The notes: generated by a model not told the origin, from the letters alone. A stretch of DNA of 64,000 nucleotides from Gemmatimonadota bacterium (GCA_022825135.1 JAJDYN010000005.1:248001-312000), one strand, 5' to 3'; counted from the stretch's first letter, positions 18,665-27,631 are shown. Made by a program: numbers and translations.

Positions 18665-19086
18665 TCGGGCCCAAGAGCCTCTTCGTCGACACCAGCGCGT
18701 GGTACCCGCTGGCCAACGACCGGAACCCCGAACACCGGGCCCTGGCCCGGAGTCTGCGCGCGCGCATCGAACAGGGCGCGAGAATCGTGACCACCAACCT
18801 GGTGGTCGCCGAGACTCACGCGTTGCTTCTTCGTCGCGCGGGCCTCCACGCCGCCTCCGCCTTTCTCAAGACGGTCCGCGAGGCTCCCACCGAGATCGAG
18901 TACATCACTGCGGAGCGCGAGGAGGCCGCGATCGGGAACTGGATCGAGCGCTTCTCCGATCAACCCTTCTCGCTCGCCGACGCCGCCAGCTTCGTGGTCA
19001 TGACCGAACTGGGCATCCAGGAAGCGCTCACGCTCAACCACCACTTCATGGTGGCGGGGTTCATCACGCTGCCGGCCCGCAGCTGA
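18661..19086 (+). CDS. PIN domain toxin-like protein; probable CTG start overlapping the antitoxin stop (CTGA)
   Basis: Frame open from 18661: LIGPKSLFVDTSAWYPLANDRNPEHRA...VTTNLVVAETHALLLRRAG...SLADAASFVVMTELGIQEALTLNHHF; ORF-track start 18787 lacks the DTSAW motif. Confidence 0.8.
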   Translation: MIGPKSLFVDTSAWYPLANDRNPEHRALARSLRARIEQGARIVTTNLVVAETHALLLRRAGLHAASAFLKTVREAPTEIEYITAEREEAAIGNWIERFSDQPFSLADAASFVVMTELGIQEALTLNHHFMVAGFITLPARS

Positions 19087-19099
19087 AGCCCTCCGAAGC

Positions 19100-21343
19100 T
19101 CACGGCCCGGGCTCCGACTCCGGATTCGCGGCATCGCCCTGCGGAGAGCCTCCCGCCCCGGCCTCGAAGCGTCCGGCCAGCAGGTAGCGATACAGCCTGA
19201 GCGCCAGCCGCTCCTCGAGTTCCTCCAGCCGGCGCCGCGCGGGAGGTGTGAGCAGCATCGCCTCGCAGGACCTGTCGGCCGTAACCGTGGGCGCCTCATC
19301 GTCCGACGGGTCGACCGGCCAGATCGCGTCGCCGGGGCCGTACTGCCGGAAGCGGCTGCCGTCGGCATCATGCGCCGAGGCCCGGCCGGACGTCAGCAGC
19401 TGCAGCCCTTCGTTGGCCACCTCCCGCCCCGCGAGGGGCTCCCCCGCGGCATATCGGCGCGGATTCAACCAGCCGCGAAGCTCGTCCACCAGGTCCTCGA
19501 AGCGAATCTGGCGCTCCAGGTGGCGCTCGAGGTCGCCGGCGGCACGCCGAAACAGCGAGACGCGGCGCTCGTCGACAGCGCTGGCGTGGGCCTTCCATGC
19601 CGCGATCACGGTATTCTCGCAGTATTCCAGGGCGCGGTCCGCATTGGGCTCGATCCGCACCGCGGCGAATTCCGAGGCGGGGAGGTTGCGCTCCAGACCG
19701 GTCCTCAGCTGCGCGGACGGCGCGCTCAGCACCACCCTCACGCCCGCCGCGTTCGCGGACTGCACGAACCTGGCCAGGACATTGACCGCCGAGTAGTCGA
19801 AGCCCGAGACATCCCCGAAGTCCAGCAATAGACAGTGGGGACGGGGATCGCGGCCAAGGGCCGCCTTGAGATGATCGGCCAGAGGGTAGACGCTTCCGAA
19901 GAAGACGTAGCCGCGCAGCCGATACGCGAGCACACGCTCGCCTTCCTCGAGCAGGATCGCGCGATCGGGGACGGAACGTGCGAGGGTGCTGCTGCGTTCG
20001 CGCGCGGTGAAGCGCGATTCGATCGGGTCCACGCGGCTCAGGCGCACGGTGAAGAACATGAGCGTGGCCAGCATCCCGGCCGCCACGGCCTCGAGCAGCC
20101 CGAAGGCAACGATGACCACGCCGATCAGCACGATGATCCCGTACTCCGACCAGGGAAGCCGCTTCCGGCTCATGACAAGCCCCTGGTCCAGCATGCCGGC
20201 CCCGGCGAAAAACAGCATGCCTCCCACGAACGGCACAGGGACCAGTTCCAGCATCCCGGCACCCAGTAACACGGCGGCTGCGATGACGAGGGCCGTGACG
20301 ACACCGGTCAGCCGGGTGCCGGCCCCGAACAGCTTGCTGCGCAGCGACGCGGGCACGATCATGCTCGCCGCGGTGCCGCCGCCGACACCCGCCACCACGC
20401 TGGCGAGCCCCGCCGCCCTGAACTCGCGGTCCCAGTCCAGGTCCTCGTTCGCGGCCATCTCGAGGCCGGCGAGGTTCATGATCACGACGATGAGCGCGAC
20501 CAGCACCAGCGCGAGGAGCGTCGGGAGCTGCGTGGCCATCGCCGTCCAGTCAACCCGCCCGAGGTCGCCCGGTGCGAACGCCGGCCAGAGGCCGCCTTGC
20601 GCCGTGCTCGTCAGCAGGAGGCCCGCCGCCCTCGCCTCCTCTCCGGAGATGCCGAACGCGGCGAGAACGAGATGGAATCCACCGACGCCCACTAGGACGC
20701 TGGCGGGAAGGATGAGTGGGTGGCCCCACCGCTTCATCGCGAGATAGAGGGCGATCCCGAACGCCGCGCCCGGACTCCACTTCCACAGCTCCGAGGGCTG
20801 CGCGAGCGCCGGAATCGCGCGCCAGTCCGGATCCACGCCCATCATCGACATGGAGGACAGGCACACGGCCACGCCGATTCCGGTTACGAAACCCCCCGCG
20901 ACCGGGTAGGGCACGAAGCGCACCAGGTTGGCGAGCCGGTATCGCCCGATCAGGAGAAAGCACACCCCGGTCGCCACCGCGCCGATCATGAGCGCCGCCA
21001 CGGTGGTCGCGAACAGCGCTTCGCCTTCCGCCCGCATCGTGGCTCCGATCAGCGCCATCACGATCACGAGCGCGGGAGACAGTCCCGATATCGCCCCGCG
21101 AAAGCCCCCTGCGAGCGCGATGACCAGACAGGCGGCGAAGTTGCCGAAGAGCACCAGGCCGACGCCCTGCGAGGAATACGGAGCCAGCGCGCCCGAAAAG
21201 ATGAGGCTCCCGAAGGCGACCTGGGAGGCGACCAGGCCCAGGCCGGAGGTGACCCCCGCCGCCAGCGCCGGAACGGCCTTCGGCGACAGGGCGTCCGCGT
21301 AGAACTCCGACGCGAGGCTGCGGCGCGGGGATTTGGCCGTCAC
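19100..21343 (-). CDS. SulP family anion transporter with STAS domain and C-terminal cNMP-binding-like domain
   Basis: SulP core (VTSGLGLVASQVAFGSLIFSG, SALVIVMALIG), STAS CLLLDFGDVSGFDYSAVNVLARF, then RYAAGEPLAGREVANEGLQLLTSGRASA...YGPGDAIW. Confidence 0.88.
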   Translation of the reverse strand: MTAKSPRRSLASEFYADALSPKAVPALAAGVTSGLGLVASQVAFGSLIFSGALAPYSSQGVGLVLFGNFAACLVIALAGGFRGAISGLSPALVIVMALIGATMRAEGEALFATTVAALMIGAVATGVCFLLIGRYRLANLVRFVPYPVAGGFVTGIGVAVCLSSMSMMGVDPDWRAIPALAQPSELWKWSPGAAFGIALYLAMKRWGHPLILPASVLVGVGGFHLVLAAFGISGEEARAAGLLLTSTAQGGLWPAFAPGDLGRVDWTAMATQLPTLLALVLVALIVVIMNLAGLEMAANEDLDWDREFRAAGLASVVAGVGGGTAASMIVPASLRSKLFGAGTRLTGVVTALVIAAAVLLGAGMLELVPVPFVGGMLFFAGAGMLDQGLVMSRKRLPWSEYGIIVLIGVVIVAFGLLEAVAAGMLATLMFFTVRLSRVDPIESRFTARERSSTLARSVPDRAILLEEGERVLAYRLRGYVFFGSVYPLADHLKAALGRDPRPHCLLLDFGDVSGFDYSAVNVLARFVQSANAAGVRVVLSAPSAQLRTGLERNLPASEFAAVRIEPNADRALEYCENTVIAAWKAHASAVDERRVSLFRRAAGDLERHLERQIRFEDLVDELRGWLNPRRYAAGEPLAGREVANEGLQLLTSGRASAHDADGSRFRQYGPGDAIWPVDPSDDEAPTVTADRSCEAMLLTPPARRRLEELEERLALRLYRYLLAGRFEAGAGGSPQGDAANPESEPGP

Positions 21344-21516
21344 GGTCTCATGCGCGAAGGTGCGCGGGGCCCATGGTCAAAAATCTGCATCGGCGCAATC
21401 TACCCGTAACCGGGCATCGCGTCAGCAACGGCGGCCTGCGAGGCTGCACGCCCATCAGGACGAGCCGGATCAGTGCCCCATCTTCCGCGCGCGGCCCGCC
21501 GGGGGACCGAGGCCTT

Positions 21517-22266
21517 CTAACCCCGCCGCTTTCGGACGGGCAGCGACCGGGCGGATGCGGAATCTCGGGCGGATCGGGCATACGGCCCCCGCGCGGGCTG
21601 AAGCCCCGGACGTACCGCCAATCGCGGGATGCGGTCCGGATCGACCCCGTCGGCCGCCCGGGCCAACCGCTCGCGCACCGACCCCGGCACCCGGTGCAGA
21701 TCGCCGTCCCGGAAGAAAGTGAGCGCCGTGCGCGTGGCGGGCAGGTCGAATCGATCGCCGAATACGGCGGCGGCCGCGCCGAACGCGCGCCTCATGGGGA
21801 TTCCGCCCAGCCGCAGGAGGGCATCGATGTCGAGGCGGTGCTTCGCGCGGGAGCGGGTCCCCACAGCCTGGACCGTGGTGGCCGCGAGGTCCACCAGGGA
21901 GGCGACCCTGATGCCGGGCGGCTCGGCGGAGTCCGGATCCTCCACACGGCTGCACACCACCCCGCCAGCGAAGGAGATGCGCACGATTCCTCCGCGATCC
22001 ACGAGGCAGGTGAGCGTGTCCCTGCCACGCCGGATGACCTCGGCGTCGCGCAGGTACGGGACGGTGTCGAGGAGCCGAAGCGGATCGAATGGCTGCGCCG
22101 ACAGGAAGCTGAACTCGTCCGGCCTGCGATGCGCCAGCCGGAGCGCCAGCGCGGCTCCGCCGTAGAGCACGAAACCGTCCGGCGTCGTCCCAAGCTCCGC
22201 GAGCACGCGATGCTGGTGATGGGAGAGGGTGTCCAGCCGAGGTCGCAGCAGGAGATGCCTCCTCAT
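21517..22266 (-). CDS. AbiEii/AbiGii-like nucleotidyltransferase family protein (orphan, altered catalytic motif)
   Basis: FVLYGGAALALRLAHRRPDEFSFLSAQPFDPLRLL; RVASLVDLAATTVQAVGTRSRAKHRLDIDALL. Confidence 0.7.
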   Translation of the reverse strand: MRRHLLLRPRLDTLSHHQHRVLAELGTTPDGFVLYGGAALALRLAHRRPDEFSFLSAQPFDPLRLLDTVPYLRDAEVIRRGRDTLTCLVDRGGIVRISFAGGVVCSRVEDPDSAEPPGIRVASLVDLAATTVQAVGTRSRAKHRLDIDALLRLGGIPMRRAFGAAAAVFGDRFDLPATRTALTFFRDGDLHRVPGSVRERLARAADGVDPDRIPRLAVRPGLQPARGPYARSARDSASARSLPVRKRRG

Positions 22267-22284
22267 CTTCCGATGCCAGGTTTC

Positions 22285-22308
22285 ACTGCGGGACTTGCCC
22301 GCCGCAGT
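22285..22308 (-). promoter_or_regulatory. 7-bp inverted repeat ACTGCGG-N10-CCGCAGT upstream of AbiEii-like gene
   Basis: actgcgg gacttgcccg ccgcagt, 19 bp upstream of the start codon; minus-strand TTATAC (-10-like) just upstream. Confidence 0.4.
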
Positions 22309-22448
22309 CCCCGGTATAACATGGCGATGTGGCGTGGGTTGGAGTCCGGCAACACCGCAAATACACTTGCCCGGCGGGCGAGGATCGCGGATGCTGCTCC
22401 GGTGATCGCGCCCGACTTCCCCGGAGAAGCTCCCTGACCACCCTGCCC

Positions 22449-22991
22449 GTGACCACGTTGCGCACCCGCTTCGAGCGCCTGCTCGAGGCGATCGTGCTCG
22501 TGCTGGTCGCGGCCCTGGCCGTGGTGGTCGTCATGGGCGTGGGCTTCCGCAAGTTCGGGGCGGCGCTGGTATGGTACGACGAGGTGGCGTCCATCCTGCT
22601 GGCCTGGCTCACGTACTACGGGGCGGCGCTGGCGGCCCTCAAGCGCGCGCACATCGGGTTCCCCAACCTGGTGCGGCGGCTCGCGCGGCCGTGGCGGCTT
22701 CCGGTCGTGGTCGCGGGGGAGGCCGTGGTGATCGCGTTCTTCCTGCTCGCTGCGTGGGCGGGGTGGCGGGTGCTGGTCATCCTGGAGGGCTCCGGCATGG
22801 TGAGCCTGCCGTGGGTGCCGACCCGCCTGACCCAGTCCGTCATCCCCGTCGGGAGTGTGCTCTTCGTCATCGCGCAGCTGCTGAGCCTGCCGGAGATGCT
22901 GCGGGCGGGTGGCGGGTCGAGCCCGGAGGCTGCCGCGGGCACCGGCAGTGGCCCGACGACCGCCGAAGCGCCGAGCGAGGGCGGCCCGTGA
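22449..22991 (+). CDS. dctQ: TRAP transporter small permease (DctQ family)
   Basis: GTG start 22449; WYDEVASILLAWLTYYGAALAALKRAHIGFP. Confidence 0.88.
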   Translation: MTTLRTRFERLLEAIVLVLVAALAVVVVMGVGFRKFGAALVWYDEVASILLAWLTYYGAALAALKRAHIGFPNLVRRLARPWRLPVVVAGEAVVIAFFLLAAWAGWRVLVILEGSGMVSLPWVPTRLTQSVIPVGSVLFVIAQLLSLPEMLRAGGGSSPEAAAGTGSGPTTAEAPSEGGP

Positions 22992-24271
22992 CCCTGCTGC
23001 TGATGTTCCTGGGGATGATCGCGCTGGTGACGATCAACGTGCCCATCGCGGTCGCCCTGGGGGTCATCGCGCTGATCGCGATGGTGGTGACCTCGGGGGC
23101 CGCGGCGATTCCCAACGCCGGTCTCGTGCTCTTCACCGGCGCCACCTCCTTCCCGCTGATCGCCATCCCGCTCTTCATCCTCGCGGGCGCCATCATGAAC
23201 GCGACCGGCATCTCGCGCCGCCTGATCGCCTTCGCTTCCGCCCTCTTCGGCGCCATCCGCGGCGGGTTGGCGATGGTGTCGATATCGGCGTCCCTCTTCT
23301 TCGCGGAGATCTCCGGCTCCGCGGTCGCGGACGTCGCCGCCCTGGGGTCGATCCTCATCCCGGCGATGAAGAAGCGGGGCTACTCGACGCCGTTCGCGGC
23401 CGCCGTCACCTCCTCCTCGGCCACGCTCGCGGTCATCATCCCGCCCTCCATCCCCATGATCATCTACGGGGTGATGTCGGAGAGCTCCATCGTCGAACTG
23501 TTCGTGGCCGGGGTGGTGCCCGGCGTCGTCGGCGGCATCCTGCTGATGGCGGTGGCGTACGTGCTGGCGCTGCGAAACGGCTTTCCGGTGGAGCACACGT
23601 TTCAGCTGAAACGCGTCTGGACCACCTTCCGCGACGCGGGCTGGGCGCTCCTGCTCCCGGTGATCATCCTGGGCGGCATCTTCACCGGATGGGTCACTGC
23701 CACGGAGGGGGCAGGGCTGGCGGTGGTGGCCGCGCTGGTGGTGGGCGGGATCATCTACCGGGAAATCGACCTGGCCGCGCTGCGCCGGGCCGCCCTCGAC
23801 GGCGGCGTTCAGACCGCCGTGGTCATGCTGCTGGTGGCCACCTCGGCGCTGCTGGGCGACTACCTCACCGAGGCCCAGGTGCCGCAGCGGGTGGCGGACA
23901 GCATCATCGGCATCACCGAGTCGCGCTGGGCCATCCTCGCGCTGCTGAACGTCTTCTTCCTGGCGATCGGGCTCTTCCTGCACTCCGCCGCCGCCATCAT
24001 CCTGGTCGTGCCCGTGGTGATGCCCCTGGTGCACGCGGCGGGAATCGACCCGGTTCACTTCGGCCTGGTGGTGACCCTCAACCTCGGGATCGGGCAGCAG
24101 ACTCCCCCGGTCGCGAGCGTGCTCGTCACCGCGTGTTCGGTGGCCAAGGCCGACATCTGGGACGTCAGCAAAGTCAACGTCTGGTTCGTGGCGGTGCTGC
24201 TGGCGGTGCTGGTGATGGTCACCTACCTCCCGGTCGTGCCTATGAGCCTGGTGGAGTTGTTCTACCGGTAG
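22988..24271 (+). CDS. dctM: TRAP transporter large permease (DctM family)
   Basis: GTG start 22988 overlapping dctQ stop; LFFAEISGSAVADVAALGSILIPAMKKRGYSTPFAAAVTSSSATLAVIIPPSIPMIIYG. Confidence 0.95.
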   Translation: MTLLLMFLGMIALVTINVPIAVALGVIALIAMVVTSGAAAIPNAGLVLFTGATSFPLIAIPLFILAGAIMNATGISRRLIAFASALFGAIRGGLAMVSISASLFFAEISGSAVADVAALGSILIPAMKKRGYSTPFAAAVTSSSATLAVIIPPSIPMIIYGVMSESSIVELFVAGVVPGVVGGILLMAVAYVLALRNGFPVEHTFQLKRVWTTFRDAGWALLLPVIILGGIFTGWVTATEGAGLAVVAALVVGGIIYREIDLAALRRAALDGGVQTAVVMLLVATSALLGDYLTEAQVPQRVADSIIGITESRWAILALLNVFFLAIGLFLHSAAAIILVVPVVMPLVHAAGIDPVHFGLVVTLNLGIGQQTPPVASVLVTACSVAKADIWDVSKVNVWFVAVLLAVLVMVTYLPVVPMSLVELFYR

Positions 24272-24287
24272 GCGGACGGGCTCACGT

Positions 24288-24333
24288 CTGCCATTTTGTC
24301 AGGTGGCAATTGGTGAGTCTGCCAAAATGGCAG
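24288..24333. repeat. Palindrome pair 1: CTGCCATTTTGTCAG and CTGCCAAAATGGCAG, centres 31 bp apart
   Basis: 24288-24302 and 24319-24333 in the convergent intergenic region between dctM and DUF2723 gene. Confidence 0.85.
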
Positions 24334-24378
24334 AGTGCCGGCGGCGATAGTGTATCGTCCGTTTCCGGCGTCGCCCGG

Positions 24379-26670
24379 CTAGTCGCCCCCGCTGGCCAGC
24401 CGCCCGAAGTGGTTCGCGCGCCGGTACGCCCGTGCCGCGGCTTCCACGTTTCCGTGCAGCTCCTCGGAGACTCCCTGGAAGGCGTACGCCATGGAGTACG
24501 CGGAGGGGACACTCGACCTCGACGACGGTTCGGGCCACTCCTCCAGTTCGAGTAGGTCGTCCACGAGATACACGTCCTCCAGCAGCGCTCCGGTCCGCGC
24601 CCGATCGTTCCACGTGGGTACCCACGGCGCCGCAACGTGCCCGGTCAGGTCGACCAGGGTATCCGATGCTTCGAGCGGAGCGTCCACGAGTTTGAAGGCG
24701 AGCCCGTGCCGCACGAGGTGGGACTTGAGCTGCCACTTGTCCCAGACCTGCCCGGCGGTGGCCGCGAAGTAGACCGGCCGGTCCCCCAGCGACTGTCTCG
24801 CAATCTGGAACGCGCGGATGTCCCCGGGTGACACGACGTCACCCCCGCGCACGGTCCCCGTGACCCAGGCCGAGAGCCGGTATGTCGAGTCCTCGGGGAC
24901 CCGCAACGACCGCTGGAGATCGTCGATTCCGGAACCGGGCGGAGGGACGGCCGATCGGGTGGGCGGCGGCGCCTCCGCCTCCGCATGGAGATTCGGCGCG
25001 GTCGTCGGATCGAACGGACGCTGGCACACGATCGTCGTCGGAGAATCTTCCGGGGACTCGCCCGGTTCGCATGGCTTGGTCAGGCGACGAAGCTGGCGAT
25101 GATACCAGTCGGTCCCCAGATAGGTCTGGACGATGACCGTCACGTCGCGGCGGATTCCCTCCACTTCCTGCAGATACCACAGCGGGAAGGTGTCGTTGTC
25201 GCCGTAGGTGAACAGCACGGCGTACGGCTCGACGGACTGCAGCATGTTGTGCGCCCAGTTGCGGGCCGCCCGCTCGTCGCTTCGATCCGCGTGGGTGAAG
25301 TTGAAGGCGAAGGGGACGAGTCCAACGGCGAGGAGCGCGGCCGCCTTCCGGTGCCGTGCACTGAATCCCGAGGGCCGACCTTCCGGGACACCGGCCGGCG
25401 CGGACGCGGCCCACCGGCCCCAGAGCGAGACGAGCCCCAGCCCGGCGTAGATCCCCCACAATTGGAAGCCGATGACGAAGAAGTAGTCCCGCTCGCGAAC
25501 CTCGTGAGCCGCGATGTCGGACACCTCTTCCCGGTAGATCGAGTAGCCGTACTTGAAATTGAGGTAGTAGACGAGAAGCAGGGTGACCGTGAACAGCAGG
25601 GTCCCGGCGTATACGAACGTCTTTCGGTCGCTCCGCAGGTGGGCCCTGAGGCCGACCAGGGCGAGGAAGAGGAAGAGGATGCTTGCGGCGAGCCGCCCTC
25701 CCGACGGCAGCGACCGCGCCCACTGCCAGTCGAAGTACTGCCAGTAGTTCGCCATCTGCGCCGGCAGCGGCGCCTGGCGCTGCGTGATCGGCGGCGGGGC
25801 GTACTGGTCGCGGATCAGCGACAGCGCGAGCGGCTCGCACGCCACGGCGAGCTTGCTCTGCCCGTAGCGATCCGTGATCCGCTTCGGAGTGATGGCGGAG
25901 ACGAGCGTGGGACACTCCGGATCGGCTTCATCGATGATCGGGTTCTGCGCCGAACGGATGGGAACGAAGAGGAACTGCATGGAATAGCCGACCGCGAGCA
26001 GCAGGATCCCGAGCCCGAGAAGGCGCGGATTCAGCACCGCGCGCCAGCGGTGGACGAGCACGAAGGCCGCGAGGGCCAGCCCCGGCAGCAGGGACATGGT
26101 GTGACTCGCCCATCCCAGACCGAGCACCAGTGCGATGAGCAGGAGCAGCCGGTTGCCGTGCGCCGTATCCGCCTCGTCCATCCACGCCATGGCCAGATAG
26201 CTCACCAGGGCGACGATGAACATCGAGAGCGGATAGACCTTCTCGTTGAGGTTCGACTGGGTCCACACCGTGAAGGTGGTGGCGCCCACCCACACGCCGA
26301 CGATCGCGGCCACGAGCACCTCGTGCCGATTCTCGCAGAACCTGCCGACGATCCGTGCGACCGCCAGAAACCAGAAGAAGCTCGCGCCGGCCGAGAGTGT
26401 GGCCCCGAGTGCGTTGATCCGCAGCGCGACCGGAAGACCCGTGAATCCGAGCAGCAGGTCCCACACGCGGCCGACCACGACGAAGAACGGGTTCCCCGGG
26501 GGATGCGGCAACCCGAGGATGTGCGCCGTGGCCACATACTCCGAGCTGTCCCAGAAACCGACCGTCGGCGCGAGGGTCAGCAGGTAGAGGCCCCACACCG
26601 CTAGCGCCGTAACCAGCCCCCACGCGCGCAACGTCAGGGGGCCGACCTTCTCGCGCTCGATGCCGTTCAT
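24379..26670 (-). CDS. DUF2723 family membrane protein (protein O-mannosyltransferase-like)
   Basis: LAPTVGFWDSSEYVATAHILGLPHPPGNPFFVVVGRVW; start trimmed to MNGIEREKVG since the track start runs into the arsR-like promoter. Confidence 0.85.
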   Translation of the reverse strand: MNGIEREKVGPLTLRAWGLVTALAVWGLYLLTLAPTVGFWDSSEYVATAHILGLPHPPGNPFFVVVGRVWDLLLGFTGLPVALRINALGATLSAGASFFWFLAVARIVGRFCENRHEVLVAAIVGVWVGATTFTVWTQSNLNEKVYPLSMFIVALVSYLAMAWMDEADTAHGNRLLLLIALVLGLGWASHTMSLLPGLALAAFVLVHRWRAVLNPRLLGLGILLLAVGYSMQFLFVPIRSAQNPIIDEADPECPTLVSAITPKRITDRYGQSKLAVACEPLALSLIRDQYAPPPITQRQAPLPAQMANYWQYFDWQWARSLPSGGRLAASILFLFLALVGLRAHLRSDRKTFVYAGTLLFTVTLLLVYYLNFKYGYSIYREEVSDIAAHEVRERDYFFVIGFQLWGIYAGLGLVSLWGRWAASAPAGVPEGRPSGFSARHRKAAALLAVGLVPFAFNFTHADRSDERAARNWAHNMLQSVEPYAVLFTYGDNDTFPLWYLQEVEGIRRDVTVIVQTYLGTDWYHRQLRRLTKPCEPGESPEDSPTTIVCQRPFDPTTAPNLHAEAEAPPPTRSAVPPPGSGIDDLQRSLRVPEDSTYRLSAWVTGTVRGGDVVSPGDIRAFQIARQSLGDRPVYFAATAGQVWDKWQLKSHLVRHGLAFKLVDAPLEASDTLVDLTGHVAAPWVPTWNDRARTGALLEDVYLVDDLLELEEWPEPSSRSSVPSAYSMAYAFQGVSEELHGNVEAAARAYRRANHFGRLASGGD

Positions 26671-26787
26671 TCCGTCGCTCCCGGGATCACGCCTCGATCC
26701 GCCCGCCCCGCCCTGGCCGCCCACAATCCCTCGGTTGGACGCTCGCCGGAGCAATCCCGTTGCCCGGGCGTCCCTGGTGCGACGCTG

Positions 26788-26855
26788 TTGACATGCAAGT
26801 CCATGCTTGCGTATCATAAGAGCCTTGACATGCAAGCGAATACTTGCCTTATACT
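26788..26855 (+). promoter_or_regulatory. Tandem promoters with twin GCAAG-N6-CTTGC operators upstream of ArsR-family gene
   Basis: TTGACA 26788-N18-TATCAT 26812; TTGACA 26825-N19-TATACT 26850; GCAAG-N6-CTTGC at 26795-26810 and 26832-26847. Confidence 0.75.
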
Positions 26856-26860
26856 GACAT

Positions 26861-27172
26861 GTGGACATTTATCGTGCGATCGCCGACCGAACCAGGCGGG
26901 CCATCCTGGATGAGCTCGTGGATCGGTCGGGTCAATCGCTCTTCGAGATTTGTGGGCGCCTGATCATGAAACACGGCATCGGCTCTTCGCGGCAGGCGAT
27001 CTCGCAGCACCTGGACGTCCTGGAAGCCGCCGGGCTGATTCGCACGAGACGCGAGGGGCGGTCGAAGCTCCACTGGTTCGTGGGCGCGCCGCTGAAGGAA
27101 ATCGGGGAGCGGTGGCCGGTCTCGACAGACGAGGACACTTCACACTCAACGGACGAGGACATCGAGAAATGA
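26861..27172 (+). CDS. ArsR-family transcriptional regulator, GTG start
   Basis: IYRAIADRTRRAILDEL...SSRQAISQHLDVLEAAGLIRTRREGRSKLHWFVGAPLKEI. Confidence 0.92.
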   Translation: MDIYRAIADRTRRAILDELVDRSGQSLFEICGRLIMKHGIGSSRQAISQHLDVLEAAGLIRTRREGRSKLHWFVGAPLKEIGERWPVSTDEDTSHSTDEDIEK

Positions 27173-27564
27173 GAATCAACCACACCAGCGTCCCCGTGGA
27201 CGATCAGCAGAAGGCGCTTCGTTTCTACACGGAAACGCTTGGTTTTCGCGTAAAGCACAACATCCCACTCGGAGAGCACGCGTGGATCACCGTGGTTTCC
27301 GAGGAAGCTCCGGAGGGGACGGAGTTGGTGCTTGAGCCTGCTGAACATCCCGCAATCGGTCCGTTCAGGAAGGCGCTCGTGGAGGACGGGATCCCCTATA
27401 CCGCCTTCACGGTCGACGATGCCGCAGCCGAGCACGAGCGGCTCGTGGCGAAAGGTGTGCGATTCGTGCAGCCGCCAACCGACCTGGGGACGGTCATTAC
27501 CGCAGTCTTCGACGATACATGCGGCAACCTGATCCAGATCATGGAGGAAAAGGCTCAACCGTGA
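27169..27564 (+). CDS. Glyoxalase/VOC family protein
   Basis: MRINHTSVPVDDQQKALRFYTETLGFRVKHNIPLG...VFDDTCGNLIQIMEE; ATGA overlap with ArsR gene. Confidence 0.93.
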   Translation: MRINHTSVPVDDQQKALRFYTETLGFRVKHNIPLGEHAWITVVSEEAPEGTELVLEPAEHPAIGPFRKALVEDGIPYTAFTVDDAAAEHERLVAKGVRFVQPPTDLGTVITAVFDDTCGNLIQIMEEKAQP

Positions 27565-27575
27565 CGGTGCAGAGC

Positions 27576-27621
27576 CTGCCAGAATGGCAGATCGGGCGAG
27601 GCAAATCTGCCAAAACGGCAG
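27576..27621. repeat. Palindrome pair 2: CTGCCAGAATGGCAG and CTGCCAAAACGGCAG, centres 31 bp apart
   Basis: 27576-27590 and 27607-27621 in the convergent intergenic region between VOC and MBL genes. Confidence 0.85.
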
Positions 27622-27631
27622 AGCCCCCGTC

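Noticed and set aside
26671-26868. Extended N-terminus of the DUF2723 protein (MSTCQYKASIRLHVK...)
   Set aside because: It overlaps the ArsR promoter/operators and has no DUF2723 similarity; start trimmed to 26670.
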